From G965197405 sp965197405 (lineage in GTDB: Bacteria; Chloroflexota; Dehalococcoidia; Lucifugimonadales; JAGWBF01): DNA of 64,000 nt. Made by a program: the position numbers and the translations under genes. Below the pieces are notes generated by a model. That model ran no database searches and was not told where the DNA came from. It was given only the letters and a program-made list of their open reading frames with translations. Of this stretch, positions 17,258 to 25,839 are shown piece by piece (within the stretch, counting starts at the first letter, position 1; every line of letters starts with the position of its first letter). Location: assembly GCA_965197405.1 (NCBI GenBank), contig OZ240206.1, forward strand, positions 124,001 to 188,000. Direction: 5' to 3'.

Positions 17258-18106
17258 CTAAAACATCTTCACGCCGGGAACACTGCCGCGGATGCTGTAT
17301 AGGGAAGTGCGGGCGGTCAGGTAAATTGTCTGGTTGTCCGGCCCGCCGAAGGCCACGTTGGCCGGCTGCTCCGGGAGGACGAAGGTGCCCAGGTGACGCC
17401 CGCCGGAGTCCACCACCCACAGGCCGCCCCCGCCGGTGCAGTAGACGTTGCCCTCCACGTCAACCTTCATGCCGTCGGGGACGCCCTGAGCCTCCACGTT
17501 CATGTCCACGAAGACGCGACCGTTGCTCAGGGAGCCGTCAGCCTGCACGTCGAAGGCCCGGACGTGACGGCGCTCGGAGTCGTTGATATAGAGGATGGAC
17601 TCGTCGGGGGAAAAGGCCAGGCCATTGGGACGAGCGAAGTCGGGGACTACCAGGGTGATGCCGCCGCCGGGGGTCACGCGATAGACCCCGAAGAGGCCAA
17701 TCTCGCCCAGGTCGGGGAGGATGCCATAGGGCGGGTCGGTAAAGTAGATGCTGCCGTTGGAATGCACAACCACGTCGTTGGGGCTGTTGAGATGTTTGCC
17801 GTCATAGCTGTCAACCACCGTCTCCATACGGCGGTCTGCGCCCATCCGGGAGACCTGCCTGCCAGCGTGTTCGCAGGCTATCAATCGTCCCTCCCGGTCA
17901 TAGGTCAGGCCGTTGGACTGGCGGCTGGGCGTGATGTAGGGTTCCAGGGTGCCGTCGGAGGCCCACCGGTAAATGATGTTGGCGGGAATATCGCTGAACA
18001 GGAGATACCCGTCCGGATGCCACACCGGACCCTCGGTAAACTGGAGTCCCGAGGCCAAGCGGTTCGGCTCCTGCTCGGCAATGAGGTCGGACATCTGGAC
18101 GCTCAT
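17258..18106 (-). CDS. SMP-30/gluconolactonase/LRE family lactonase
   Basis: 282 residues forming a predicted six-bladed beta-propeller. Typical segments are TEGPVWHPDGYLLFSDI near the N terminus (metal-binding Glu), NSPNDVVVHSNGSIYFTDPPYG (Asn ligand), PNGLAFSPDESILYINDSE, and VPDGMKVDVEGNVYCTG with an Asp ligand. These are calcium- or zinc-dependent hydrolases of sugar lactones or related esters. AAGGAG lies about 6 bases before the ATG. It is transcribed on the same strand as the amidohydrolase 48 bases downstream, suggesting a shared catabolic unit; the actual substrate is not known. Confidence 0.87.
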   Translation of the reverse strand: MSVQMSDLIAEQEPNRLASGLQFTEGPVWHPDGYLLFSDIPANIIYRWASDGTLEPYITPSRQSNGLTYDREGRLIACEHAGRQVSRMGADRRMETVVDSYDGKHLNSPNDVVVHSNGSIYFTDPPYGILPDLGEIGLFGVYRVTPGGGITLVVPDFARPNGLAFSPDESILYINDSERRHVRAFDVQADGSLSNGRVFVDMNVEAQGVPDGMKVDVEGNVYCTGGGGLWVVDSGGRHLGTFVLPEQPANVAFGGPDNQTIYLTARTSLYSIRGSVPGVKMF

Positions 18107-18132
18107 ATCTTCTCCTTACTGCATACAAGTCA

Positions 18133-18240
18133 CCCATGACCTTGTCAGGCCACACACGAGAGGTGAGAATAACGGCTGCATTTCCCCACTGTCACTCCCG
18201 CTTTCGCGGGAAAGACAAGTGGGTATTTTCATACGTAATG
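18133..18240. repeat. Dispersed repeat: shared 22-base motif plus CACTCCCG palindrome
   Basis: 18133-18154 begins CCCATGACCTTGTCAGGCCA and matches 27765-27786 exactly over 22 bases. It is followed by a palindromic segment near 18190-18210 (CTCCCGCTTTCGCGGG) related to copies at about 31.6, 52.3 and 60.4 kb. The block occupies the gap between the LLM gene and the SMP-30 gene and contains no open frame of its own. Confidence 0.6.
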
Positions 18241-18271
18241 TATACGAGCCACGCCCCGGCGAAATATGGGC

Positions 18272-19471
18272 CTACTCGTAGGGTTGCAGCTTGATCTCGT
18301 GCAACGCCGGTATGACCTCTTTCCCCAGAAGCTCTACGGAGCGCATCACGTCCCCGTGGGCCATGTCCCCCTCGTTGCCGTAGATGTGGAGGTAGCCGGG
18401 ACTCAGACGCTCTATGACCTCCGTCAGCTTCCTGGTCACCGTATCCGGGTTCCCCACGATGATGTTGTTGACTCCCTGGAGCTGCTCGTAGGTCATGCCC
18501 ACACCCAGCCCCCCGGCGCCGGCTACGTTCCCGGTGGGACGCTGCGCCTTCACCTTTGTTGCCTCGCGGGACTGGTAGCCTGGCGGGTCGTTGTGCTCCC
18601 TTGGCCCCCTCTGGCGGTGGGCGATGGTCCACATGAACTCGCGTCCAATGTCCTGGGCCTTCTCGTCGGTATCGGCCACCAGCACGCGGAGGAGATACCC
18701 GAAATGCTCAGGCCCGGGCTTGAACCCGACCTCGTGGGCGGTGTCTATGTAGACCTGCTTCAACCACTCGGTGGTGTCCACTATGGCCCCAAGGTTCATA
18801 TAGGGATGATGGTGGGTGGCGGCCCACACGACACTCTCCGGGCTGCCCGTGCCGGGGAACCAGATGTCCGGGCGGGGCTTCTGCATGGGCAGCACCCAGG
18901 GGTTCACCGCCCTGTAGTGGTAGTATTTCCCCTCATACCGGAAGGGGCCTGGCTCCGTCCAGCACTTGATAATCAGGTCGTGGGCCTCCTCGAACCGCTC
19001 CCGGTTCTCGGTGGGGTCTATGCCACCCTGGAGGCTCTCCACGGCAGTCCCCCGCACAAACCCGGAGATGATCCTACCGCCGGAGTAGCAGTCCAGCATG
19101 GCTATCTCTTCGGCCATCCTTATGGGGTCGTTGATGGCTATGACGTTCCCCAGTATGGCTATCTTTGCCTTCTTGGTGACCTTGGCGATAACGGCGGCAT
19201 CCAGGTTTACCGACGGCTTCATGCACCAGTAGGAAGCGTGGTGCTCGTTGCTCATAATGCCGTCGAAGTTCACCTCATCCGCGAGGGCGTACTGCTCATG
19301 GTACTCGTTGTAGAGTACGTGGGCTTTCTCAGGGTCGAAGTACGTGTTGGGGAAGCCCAGACGCCCGGAGTCGTACTGTTCAAGGTCCTGATCGGTAACG
19401 TGGCCGTAGGGCTGCTCGGAGAACCAGTAGACCTCCACCTTGTCCTTGGGCCTGGCTAGCTGTTCAACCAT
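18272..19471 (-). CDS. LLM-class flavin-dependent oxidoreductase, copy 1 of a duplicated pair
   Basis: 399 residues from ATG 19471 with AAGGAGG seven bases upstream. Luciferase-like TIM barrel: EQPYGHVT, SNEHHASYW, AILGNVIAINDPIRMAEE, SGGRIISGFVRG. The C terminus is LHEIKLQPYE. It is almost identical along most of its length to the gene at 22084-23253; differences cluster in the loop about 285-315, where this copy has extra residues (QRPTGNVAGAGGLGVG). Recent duplication is the simplest explanation. The substrate is unknown. The probable flavin or F420 use is from the family, not from a visible cofactor motif. Confidence 0.9.
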   Translation of the reverse strand: MVEQLARPKDKVEVYWFSEQPYGHVTDQDLEQYDSGRLGFPNTYFDPEKAHVLYNEYHEQYALADEVNFDGIMSNEHHASYWCMKPSVNLDAAVIAKVTKKAKIAILGNVIAINDPIRMAEEIAMLDCYSGGRIISGFVRGTAVESLQGGIDPTENRERFEEAHDLIIKCWTEPGPFRYEGKYYHYRAVNPWVLPMQKPRPDIWFPGTGSPESVVWAATHHHPYMNLGAIVDTTEWLKQVYIDTAHEVGFKPGPEHFGYLLRVLVADTDEKAQDIGREFMWTIAHRQRGPREHNDPPGYQSREATKVKAQRPTGNVAGAGGLGVGMTYEQLQGVNNIIVGNPDTVTRKLTEVIERLSPGYLHIYGNEGDMAHGDVMRSVELLGKEVIPALHEIKLQPYE

Positions 19472-19532
19472 GAGTGCCTCCTTGCGGTGATTCGCTTCAG
19501 TATAGCATACCCGACTGCTGGGCACCAATTAA

Positions 19533-19550
19533 TACCCCGCCTGTCAGGGC
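19533..19550. repeat. 18-base direct repeat, left copy
   Basis: TACCCCGCCTGTCAGGGC, identical to 21974-21991. The two copies, in the same orientation, flank the serine protease gene. A relative (ACCCGCCTGCCAGGGCGGG) is at about 40848-40866, so this may be one member of a small dispersed repeat. Confidence 0.6.
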
Positions 19551-19633
19551 AATAGGGCCTTGACCGGGGACGCTCCCAAAGAGCCGGCCAGGGGTATCTG
19601 TGCCGAGCTAACCGGCCCCTGGCGTGTGGCCGT

Positions 19634-21706
19634 TCAAGGCGCCCATACGTTGAAGTTTTCGAAGCTGAAAGAACCCTGATGCGGCTCGTAGTAATCGCCT
19701 GCTACGCTAACCCAGCCGGAATCTTGGTTGTGGGACAGGTCGAGCTTGTCAACCAGCTGCCCGTTGACGAAAAACCACCCGGCCTCTTCAATCGCGATTA
19801 ACAGCAGGTGGTTCCTACTCAGTAAATTAATCCCTGCTTCCCATAGATAGCCGGACGCCACATCAGTGTATTCGTCGTCGTCAACGGCGTGGGTGGAGTG
19901 GAACCACCACGATTTATCGGTCATCCCGACTAACTCCAAGTGATTAAATATCGGATTGCGAAATACGAACCCATAGTACCAGTCGTTGCTCTGGGGGTTA
20001 ATGAACTCGGCTTCCACTACCAGGTCCCGCGTCCACACTCCACTATCATGGATAGCTATTGACTCAGGCTCCTTTTCCAACTTCCCGTCGGCGGGGCCGT
20101 AGCGCATGCTTAACCGGTCACCCTGGAAATTTTCGAACCTTGTAACGGCCCCGGCCACTTCATCGCCTTCATATGCTCCGGTAATGACGGCAATATCTCC
20201 AGCGCCGGTCACGGCTGATAAGTCCAGCGACGAGACAAATTCGCCGTTGACGAAAAGCCAGCCGCGTTCTTTGATGGCGACGACTCTCAGGTGGTTCCGG
20301 CCCCCGGCGCCAGTGTCGAGGTTTCGAAGCGTGCCACCGCCAATAACTTCACGAGGAGGCTCGTCTCCAGTCACCAGTGACCAACGCCGGTCGCTGGTAA
20401 CTACGACGTGAATAGCTGGGCCGGTGTCCCTGTCCCGAAGGAAGAAGCCATAGTCCCATTTGTTAGAAGCTGCCGAGTATGGGTTAACAAAGGTCGCCTC
20501 CACCACCATGTCGGCAATGGAGACGTTGGCATACTCGGTCTCGATGAAACCGTCCGATGGGTCATGCCGCAGCTCGCCGTCGGTGGGGCCGAAATCGCTG
20601 GTCCGCCCAGGCGTGGGCGTAGCGGTGGGCCGGCGGCTTGGCGTAGGCGTGGGAGCGGGTGTGCCGGCCTGGAGTGTGGGGATTTGCTGTTGCACCGTCT
20701 GCTCCGATATGGCGAAGCTCAGCCCTTCGACGGGCCTCCCACTCGGCGTAGTTTCATAACCGAAGGTGTTGATGCCCAGGATCTCGCCGGACATCGAGAG
20801 CATGGGACCCCCGCTGTTGCCGGGATTGATGGCCGCATCGGTCTGAATCACGTCGCTGCGGTACGCTGAATCGTAGCGCACCGCCGACACGATGCCCCGG
20901 GTTACGGTGGCCTCGCCCGGCAGCCCCAGGGGGTAGCCTATGGCCACCACTTCGTCGCCGGGCTGTAGGACTGCGGCGTTGCCAAAGGGCAGGGTCTGGA
21001 AGCTGCCGCAGCAGATGCTGACCACCGCCAGGTCGCGAACGCTGTCCGTGCCCAGGACGGAGCCGCGAAAGGTAGTGGAATCGTTTACTACGACGCTGAC
21101 CTGTACTTCACCTTCAACGACGTGATGGTTGGTAATGACGTACCCGGTGCGGCCCTGTGTCTCGAAAATGACCCCGGAGCCGGACCCCGAACCGGTCTGA
21201 ATCCGCACCACGGCAGCCCTGACCTGCCTGATCATCGCGCTCAGCGACGCCGCCGGGTCTTTGGTTGGCGTGGGTACCGGCGTGGGGGTTAGGGTTGGCC
21301 GGGGCGTCGGCGTGGAAGTAGGCGTCGGTCGTGGCGTCGGGGTTGGTGTGGGTGTCGGAGTAGCCGTCGGCACAGGCGTCGCCGTTGGGGTTGGTGTGGG
21401 CGTCGGAATAGCCGTCGGCACAGGCGTCGCCGTTGGGGTTGGTGTGGGCGTTGGAGTAGCCGTCGGCACAGACGTCGGCGTCGGTGTGAGGACGACGGCG
21501 AGCGTGGCGGCCACGCGGGCCTCGACGGTGGCGCCAATGTCCGGTGTCGGGGTAGGTGTCGCCGTGGGCAGAGCGGCAGCCACGGCAGCCTGAACAGTGG
21601 CGCCAATATCTCGTGTGTCCGTCGGGGCAGGCGTTGGACTTTCGGCGGCGCAAGCAACCGCCAGCAGGATGGCAACGACCGGCGCCAATGCGCGCCAAAT
21701 GCTCAT
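19634..21706 (-). CDS. Trypsin-like serine protease lipoprotein with two C-terminal beta-sandwich repeats
   Basis: 690 residues. A lipoprotein signal (LLAVAC, Cys19) anchors it outside the membrane. Residues 25-150 are a Pro/Thr linker with two DIGATV-type units. The HtrA-like protease domain spans about 155-343 with catalytic His195 (TNHHVV), Asp225 (RDLAVV) and Ser298 (GNSGGP). A second Pro/Thr linker follows. Two tandem repeats of about 160 residues (about 372-535 and 536-690), each with GPxDG near its start and WxFVNGxxV near its end, resemble concanavalin-like carbohydrate or laminin-type modules. There is no PDZ domain, unlike classic HtrA. Probable role: surface proteolysis or sensing. 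It lies between two nearly identical LLM genes. Confidence 0.88.
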   Translation of the reverse strand: MSIWRALAPVVAILLAVACAAESPTPAPTDTRDIGATVQAAVAAALPTATPTPTPDIGATVEARVAATLAVVLTPTPTSVPTATPTPTPTPTATPVPTAIPTPTPTPTATPVPTATPTPTPTPTPRPTPTSTPTPRPTLTPTPVPTPTKDPAASLSAMIRQVRAAVVRIQTGSGSGSGVIFETQGRTGYVITNHHVVEGEVQVSVVVNDSTTFRGSVLGTDSVRDLAVVSICCGSFQTLPFGNAAVLQPGDEVVAIGYPLGLPGEATVTRGIVSAVRYDSAYRSDVIQTDAAINPGNSGGPMLSMSGEILGINTFGYETTPSGRPVEGLSFAISEQTVQQQIPTLQAGTPAPTPTPSRRPTATPTPGRTSDFGPTDGELRHDPSDGFIETEYANVSIADMVVEATFVNPYSAASNKWDYGFFLRDRDTGPAIHVVVTSDRRWSLVTGDEPPREVIGGGTLRNLDTGAGGRNHLRVVAIKERGWLFVNGEFVSSLDLSAVTGAGDIAVITGAYEGDEVAGAVTRFENFQGDRLSMRYGPADGKLEKEPESIAIHDSGVWTRDLVVEAEFINPQSNDWYYGFVFRNPIFNHLELVGMTDKSWWFHSTHAVDDDEYTDVASGYLWEAGINLLSRNHLLLIAIEEAGWFFVNGQLVDKLDLSHNQDSGWVSVAGDYYEPHQGSFSFENFNVWAP
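21345..21488. repeat. Three 48-base tandem repeats in the Pro/Thr linker
   Basis: Units starting at 21345, 21393 and 21441 repeat GGTGTGGGYGTYGGARTAGC and following bases with a 48-base period. They encode about 16 residues of the TPTPTPTATPVPTA type within the protease gene. Copy number is likely to vary between strains; the repeats are coding, not CRISPR. Confidence 0.75.
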
Positions 21707-22083
21707 ACGTCATTATTCCCAATAGCCGAGAATCCCGACCCCCAAGCCGGCAAGTCCTGGTCCAAGCCGGTTCAGGATAGTATAGCCGGCATAGTCTTGC
21801 CGCTTCCAGGGATACGCCGCCAGACTTCACGGGCAAATGTTCAGGGTTGATGCTGGGCCATAGCCCCGCGTGTACGCGGTACAGCAAAGGAGTGAGATGG
21901 TGTGCAGGCTGCCTAGGTCCCGGTCAGCTTGGGACCCGACTGTGGACCAGGTTCGGCGGAGGTGAAGTTACCCTACCCCGCCTGTCAGGGCTGAGCGCAT
22001 GCTCAATCATTCCAGGCGGGGCAGCTATCGGGTACGTCTTTACTCGACCGGGGCCGCGGTTATGTCAGGCTTTCAGAAAGAGC
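21707..22083. other. Noncoding gap between serine protease and LLM copy 2
   Basis: 377 bases with no credible gene. The region upstream of the protease should hold its promoter, but no clear -35/-10 pair is visible. The right copy of the 18-base direct repeat is at 21974-21991. Confidence 0.5.
21974..21991. repeat. 18-base direct repeat, right copy
   Basis: Identical to 19533-19550 and in the same orientation, on the other side of the protease gene. No transposase or terminal inverted repeats are evident, so mobility is only a possibility. Confidence 0.6.
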
Positions 22084-23253
22084 CTAGATGTCCTCGTAGG
22101 GTTGCAGCTTGATTTCGTGCAACGCCGGTATGACCTCTTTGCCCAGGAGCTCGATGGAGCGCATCACGTCCTCGTGGGCCATATCCCCCTCGTTGCCGTA
22201 GATGTGGAGGTAGCCGGGACTCAGGCGCTCTATGATGTTCGTCAGCTTCCTGGTCACCGTCTGGGGGCTGCCCACTATGAGGTTATTGACCTCCTGGAGC
22301 TCCTCGTAGCTCATGGTGCGCCCAAAGCCCCCGGCTCCGGGTAGGGTCTGCTGTATCTGCACCGCCACCCGGGACTGGTAGCCCGGGGGGTCGTTGTGCT
22401 CCCTTGGCCCCCTGTTGCGGTGCTCCTCGGTCCACATGAAGGTGCGTCCAATCTCCTGGGCCTTCTCGTCGGTATCGGCCACCAGCACCCGGAGGAGATA
22501 CCCGAAATGCTCAGGCCCAGGCTTGAACCCGACCTCCCTGGCCGTGTCCACGTACACCTTCCTCAATCGCTCGGTGTGGTCGAGCAGAGACCCCAGGTTC
22601 ATGTAGGGGTGCTGGTGCTGGGCCGTCCATACCACGCTCTCGGGGCTGGAGAGTCCGGGGAACCATATTGGCGGGTGGGGTTTCTGGATGGGCAGCACCC
22701 AGGGGTTCACCGCCCTGTAGTGGTAGTATTTCCCCTCGTACCGGAAGGGGCCAGGCTCCGTCCAGCACTTGATAATCAGGTCGTGGGCCTCCTCGAACCG
22801 CTCCCGGTTTTGCGCGGGGTCTATGCCGCCCTGAATGCTCTCCACGGCGGTCCCTCGCACGAACCCGGAGATGATCCTGCCGCCGGAGTAGCAGTCCAGC
22901 ATGGCTATCTCTTCGGCCATCCTTATGGGGTCGTTGATGGCTATGACGTTCCCCAGTATGGCTATCTTGGCTTTCCTGGTGACCTTCGAGATGACGGCGG
23001 CATCCAGGTTTACCGATGGCTTCATGCACCAGTAGGAGGCGTGGTGCTCGTTGCTCATGATGCCGTCGAAGTCCACCTCATCCGCCCAGGCGTACTGCTC
23101 GTGGTATTGGTTGTAGAGCACATGGGCTTTCTCAGGGTCGAAATACGTGTTGGGGAAGCCCAGGCGACCCGAGTCGTACTGTTTAAGGTCCTCCTCCGTG
23201 ACATGGCCGTATGGCTGCTCCGAGAACCAGAAGACCTCTACTTTATCCTTCAC
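22084..23253 (-). CDS. LLM-class flavin-dependent oxidoreductase, copy 2 of a duplicated pair
   Basis: 389 residues with GTG start and AGGAGG about 6 bases upstream. Same fold and motifs as copy 1 (EQPYGHVTEEDL, SNEHHASYWCMKP, GGRIISGFVRG, IYGNEGDMAH). The region after GPREHNDPPGYQSR is shorter than in copy 1, and the C terminus adds DI. Substitutions elsewhere are mainly conservative. The pair may have split substrate range. It is separated by about 45 bases from the alpha/beta hydrolase gene upstream, and the two are probably cotranscribed. Confidence 0.9.
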   Translation of the reverse strand: MKDKVEVFWFSEQPYGHVTEEDLKQYDSGRLGFPNTYFDPEKAHVLYNQYHEQYAWADEVDFDGIMSNEHHASYWCMKPSVNLDAAVISKVTRKAKIAILGNVIAINDPIRMAEEIAMLDCYSGGRIISGFVRGTAVESIQGGIDPAQNRERFEEAHDLIIKCWTEPGPFRYEGKYYHYRAVNPWVLPIQKPHPPIWFPGLSSPESVVWTAQHQHPYMNLGSLLDHTERLRKVYVDTAREVGFKPGPEHFGYLLRVLVADTDEKAQEIGRTFMWTEEHRNRGPREHNDPPGYQSRVAVQIQQTLPGAGGFGRTMSYEELQEVNNLIVGSPQTVTRKLTNIIERLSPGYLHIYGNEGDMAHEDVMRSIELLGKEVIPALHEIKLQPYEDI

Positions 23254-23297
23254 AGGCGCCTCCTTGCTTGCTATTCAGCTAGTGTACATGGTCCCGG

Positions 23298-24086
23298 CTA
23301 TTGCAGATTCGACAGGAAGCTGACGGTCACGTCGAGAAACTCCTCGGGCTTCTCCATCTGGGGGGAATGGCCGCACTCGTCTATGATGTGCAGGGTGGAA
23401 CCCTGCAAGACTTTGTGGTAAATCTCCCCGGCGTTCAAGGGCACAATGCCGTCCTCACGCCCCCATACGACGAGGGCGGGGACACGGACGAGCTTCAGGT
23501 ACTCGGGGAGGTTGGGATTGTGCATATAGGGTCGCCAGCAGAGACGGGAGGCCATCTCCCTGTTCCGCCACTGCACGTCTTGCTGCTCTTGGGTAAGATC
23601 GGCCAGGTTAGGCGCCTTGCTGATGTCGTAGTAGGCCAGCTTCTGGGTCTGCTCGGGGGACACCATGAGCACCTCTGCGATCTCTCCCACGCCGGGCTTG
23701 ACGCCTACGGCATTCACCAGGACGATGCCGCTCAACCTGCCGGGACTCATGGCGGCTATCTCTGCCGTTATCCAGCCTCCCATCGAGAACCCCATAACGG
23801 CCACCTGCTCCAGGCCCAGGCTTTCCATGAATCCCAGGTAGAAGTGGGCCACGTCGGTGATGGAGCTCACCCATTCAGGACGCCCGGTTTTGTTATAGCC
23901 GGGATGGGAAGGAGCATACACAGTGAAATGCTCGGACAGCGCCTGGTGATAGGGCAGCCAGCCAGGATTGCCGCCCGCGCCGTGAAGGAGCAACAGGGGC
24001 GCGCCGCTCCCTCCCCTGAGCACCTGGGTGCTTGTTCCCCCTACGTTGACGAAGTCTTCAGTCCAGCTTTTTGTAGTAGTCGTCAT
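23298..24086 (-). CDS. Alpha/beta-fold hydrolase
   Basis: 262 residues from ATG 24086, with GGAGGA about 9 bases upstream; the longer open frame to 24416 lacks such a site and has low coding character. The catalytic triad is visible: nucleophile in GFSMGG, acid in GREDGIVP, and His in DECGHSPQMEKPEEF near the C terminus. The oxyanion-hole motif is LLLHGAGG. It looks like a C-C bond or ester hydrolase of the kind common in aromatic catabolism, and its closeness to LLM oxidoreductase copy 2 fits that, but no substrate can be named. Confidence 0.88.
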   Translation of the reverse strand: MTTTTKSWTEDFVNVGGTSTQVLRGGSGAPLLLLHGAGGNPGWLPYHQALSEHFTVYAPSHPGYNKTGRPEWVSSITDVAHFYLGFMESLGLEQVAVMGFSMGGWITAEIAAMSPGRLSGIVLVNAVGVKPGVGEIAEVLMVSPEQTQKLAYYDISKAPNLADLTQEQQDVQWRNREMASRLCWRPYMHNPNLPEYLKLVRVPALVVWGREDGIVPLNAGEIYHKVLQGSTLHIIDECGHSPQMEKPEEFLDVTVSFLSNLQ

Positions 24087-24452
24087 CTGGCTTGTCCTCC
24101 ATTCTTTGCTATTGGACTCTCCGGTTTGAGCATCGGCTGGCACGTCAGGGAGATAGCGTAGGTATACGGCCATGCCGAGGCGGTGCAGACAGACTGAAGT
24201 TTGCCGTAGGAGGTGAGGTTTGTCAAGAGCGTGGTAAGGCTCGCACGGGAGGGGGAAGTTGCAAAACTGAAGGGCGCGGCATATCATATCTAACGCCACA
24301 TGGCTTGAGAACCAGTATTCCATCGCGCGTCGGCGACTGAAGACCACCCGGTACCGGGTGGTGTAATTTATGCCTATGGGCTGATGGCATGACGACCCCA
24401 AGGTAGCCGACCCCATATGCTACCGGGCCGAAGACGTACGTGAAGAGTCCTA
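24087..24452. other. Divergent intergenic region, hydrolase / MFS
   Basis: 366 bases between divergent genes, expected to contain both promoters. An open minus-strand extension of the hydrolase frame crosses it but shows no conserved text. No clear operator, terminator or RNA motif was seen. Confidence 0.5.
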
Positions 24453-25790
24453 TTGATACCTGCAAGTGATCTAACCGGCCCCTTGAAACGAATGCGAGGC
24501 GTGTACTACGGCTGGTGGCTGGTGGGCGTAGCCGCCCTCGTCATGGCTCTGGGCACAGTACCCCTCTTCCAGGGTATGACCGTCTGGTTCCCGGTGCTGG
24601 AGACCCGTTTCGCATGGAGTCGCGCCCAGCTTTCCTGGGCCTTCTCCCTGACCCGCGTCGAGGGGTCAATTACCGGCCCGATAGGGGGATACCTGATTGA
24701 ACGGCTAGGCCCGCGCCGGATGGTGCTCATTGGAATGCCCATCCTGGGCGGCGGGTTTGTGATTTTCAGCAGGGTCGAGGAGCTTTGGCACCTGTACGTT
24801 GCCTTCGTAGTCATGAGCGTGGGCGCAGGGTTGGGGACCTGGCTTCCCGTGATGACGGTGCTGAATAACTGGTTCCTCAAGCGGCGGACTACGGCTATGG
24901 CCCTGGCTATGGAAGGCTACGCCATAGGGGGTATAGCGCTGATACCCCTCCTGTCCTGGGGCATAGACCCGGAGCAGTTCGGCCCCGACCGATGGCGGTC
25001 GGCGGCCATGGGCATAGGCATCGTCATAATACTCCTGGCTCTGCCCATTTCGCTGCTGGTCCGCAACAGGCCCGAGGACTACGGCCAGCGCCCCGATGGG
25101 AACACGTCAGACCCCGGACCGCCTGCAACAACGGCCCAGGCTGGAGCCGCACAGCCGAGCATGGTGGAGCCGGGCCTGACATGGCAGGAGGCCATGAGGA
25201 CCCGGGAGTTCTGGATGATCACTATGGGCCATGCCTGCTCCTCCGTCGTGGTCGTGACCATGATGGTACACCTGGGCTCCATGCTCAACATAGACCGGGG
25301 TCTCCCCCTGCCCACGGTGGGCTGGATAGTGGCCACGTACACGGCCGTCGGAGCGGTATCCATCCTGGTGGGCGGCTATTTGGGCGAGCGGATACCAATG
25401 AGATTGGCCCTGTCCGGGTTCTCGGCGATACAAACGCTGGGTCTGGCCGTCATCCTCATGTCCGAAAGCACATCTATGGCGTTCCTCTTTGCGGTGCTTT
25501 TGGGTATCGGCTTCGGGGGCCGTACCCCTCTGACCACCGCTATCCGGGGCGTCTACTTCGGTCGAAGGGCCTACGCCAGCATCACGGGCATGTCCATGAT
25601 TCCAATGAACATCATGATGTTCGCCATGCCCATATTCGGCGGGTATATGTACGACATCAAGGAAAGCTACGACATACCCCTGGGAGTGTTGGTGATAGTC
25701 AGCTTCCTGGGCGCATGCGCTTTTCTGGTGCTGGGCAGACCGAAGCCCCTGCCGTCGGTCCCCGCACCACCAGGGGGAAGCAAGGGGTAG
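24453..25790 (+). CDS. Major facilitator superfamily transporter
   Basis: About 445 residues with twelve hydrophobic segments in two halves joined by a hydrophilic loop (about 205-240). The first helix begins at GWWLVGVAALVMALG. The inter-helix 2-3 motif is GGYLIERLGPRRMVLIG, typical of MFS, and resembles oxalate/formate antiporter-type (OFA/MCT-like) members. The start is uncertain: the frame opens with TTG at 24453 and an ATG at 24492, neither with a good ribosome site. The cargo is unknown; anions such as monocarboxylates are common in the related group. Confidence 0.87.
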   Translation: MIPASDLTGPLKRMRGVYYGWWLVGVAALVMALGTVPLFQGMTVWFPVLETRFAWSRAQLSWAFSLTRVEGSITGPIGGYLIERLGPRRMVLIGMPILGGGFVIFSRVEELWHLYVAFVVMSVGAGLGTWLPVMTVLNNWFLKRRTTAMALAMEGYAIGGIALIPLLSWGIDPEQFGPDRWRSAAMGIGIVIILLALPISLLVRNRPEDYGQRPDGNTSDPGPPATTAQAGAAQPSMVEPGLTWQEAMRTREFWMITMGHACSSVVVVTMMVHLGSMLNIDRGLPLPTVGWIVATYTAVGAVSILVGGYLGERIPMRLALSGFSAIQTLGLAVILMSESTSMAFLFAVLLGIGFGGRTPLTTAIRGVYFGRRAYASITGMSMIPMNIMMFAMPIFGGYMYDIKESYDIPLGVLVIVSFLGACAFLVLGRPKPLPSVPAPPGGSKG

Positions 25791-25839
25791 AGAGACGGGG
25801 ATACCCGGTACATGGCCCTTGGTCGTCCGTGAAGCAGCA

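Noticed and set aside
21261..21593. Gly/Val-rich plus-strand frame opposite the protease linker
   Set aside because: It is the antisense of the TPTPT-coding repeats.
24087..24416. N-terminal extension of the alpha/beta hydrolase
   Set aside because: Lacks conserved text and a ribosome site; the ATG at 24086 fits the family start.
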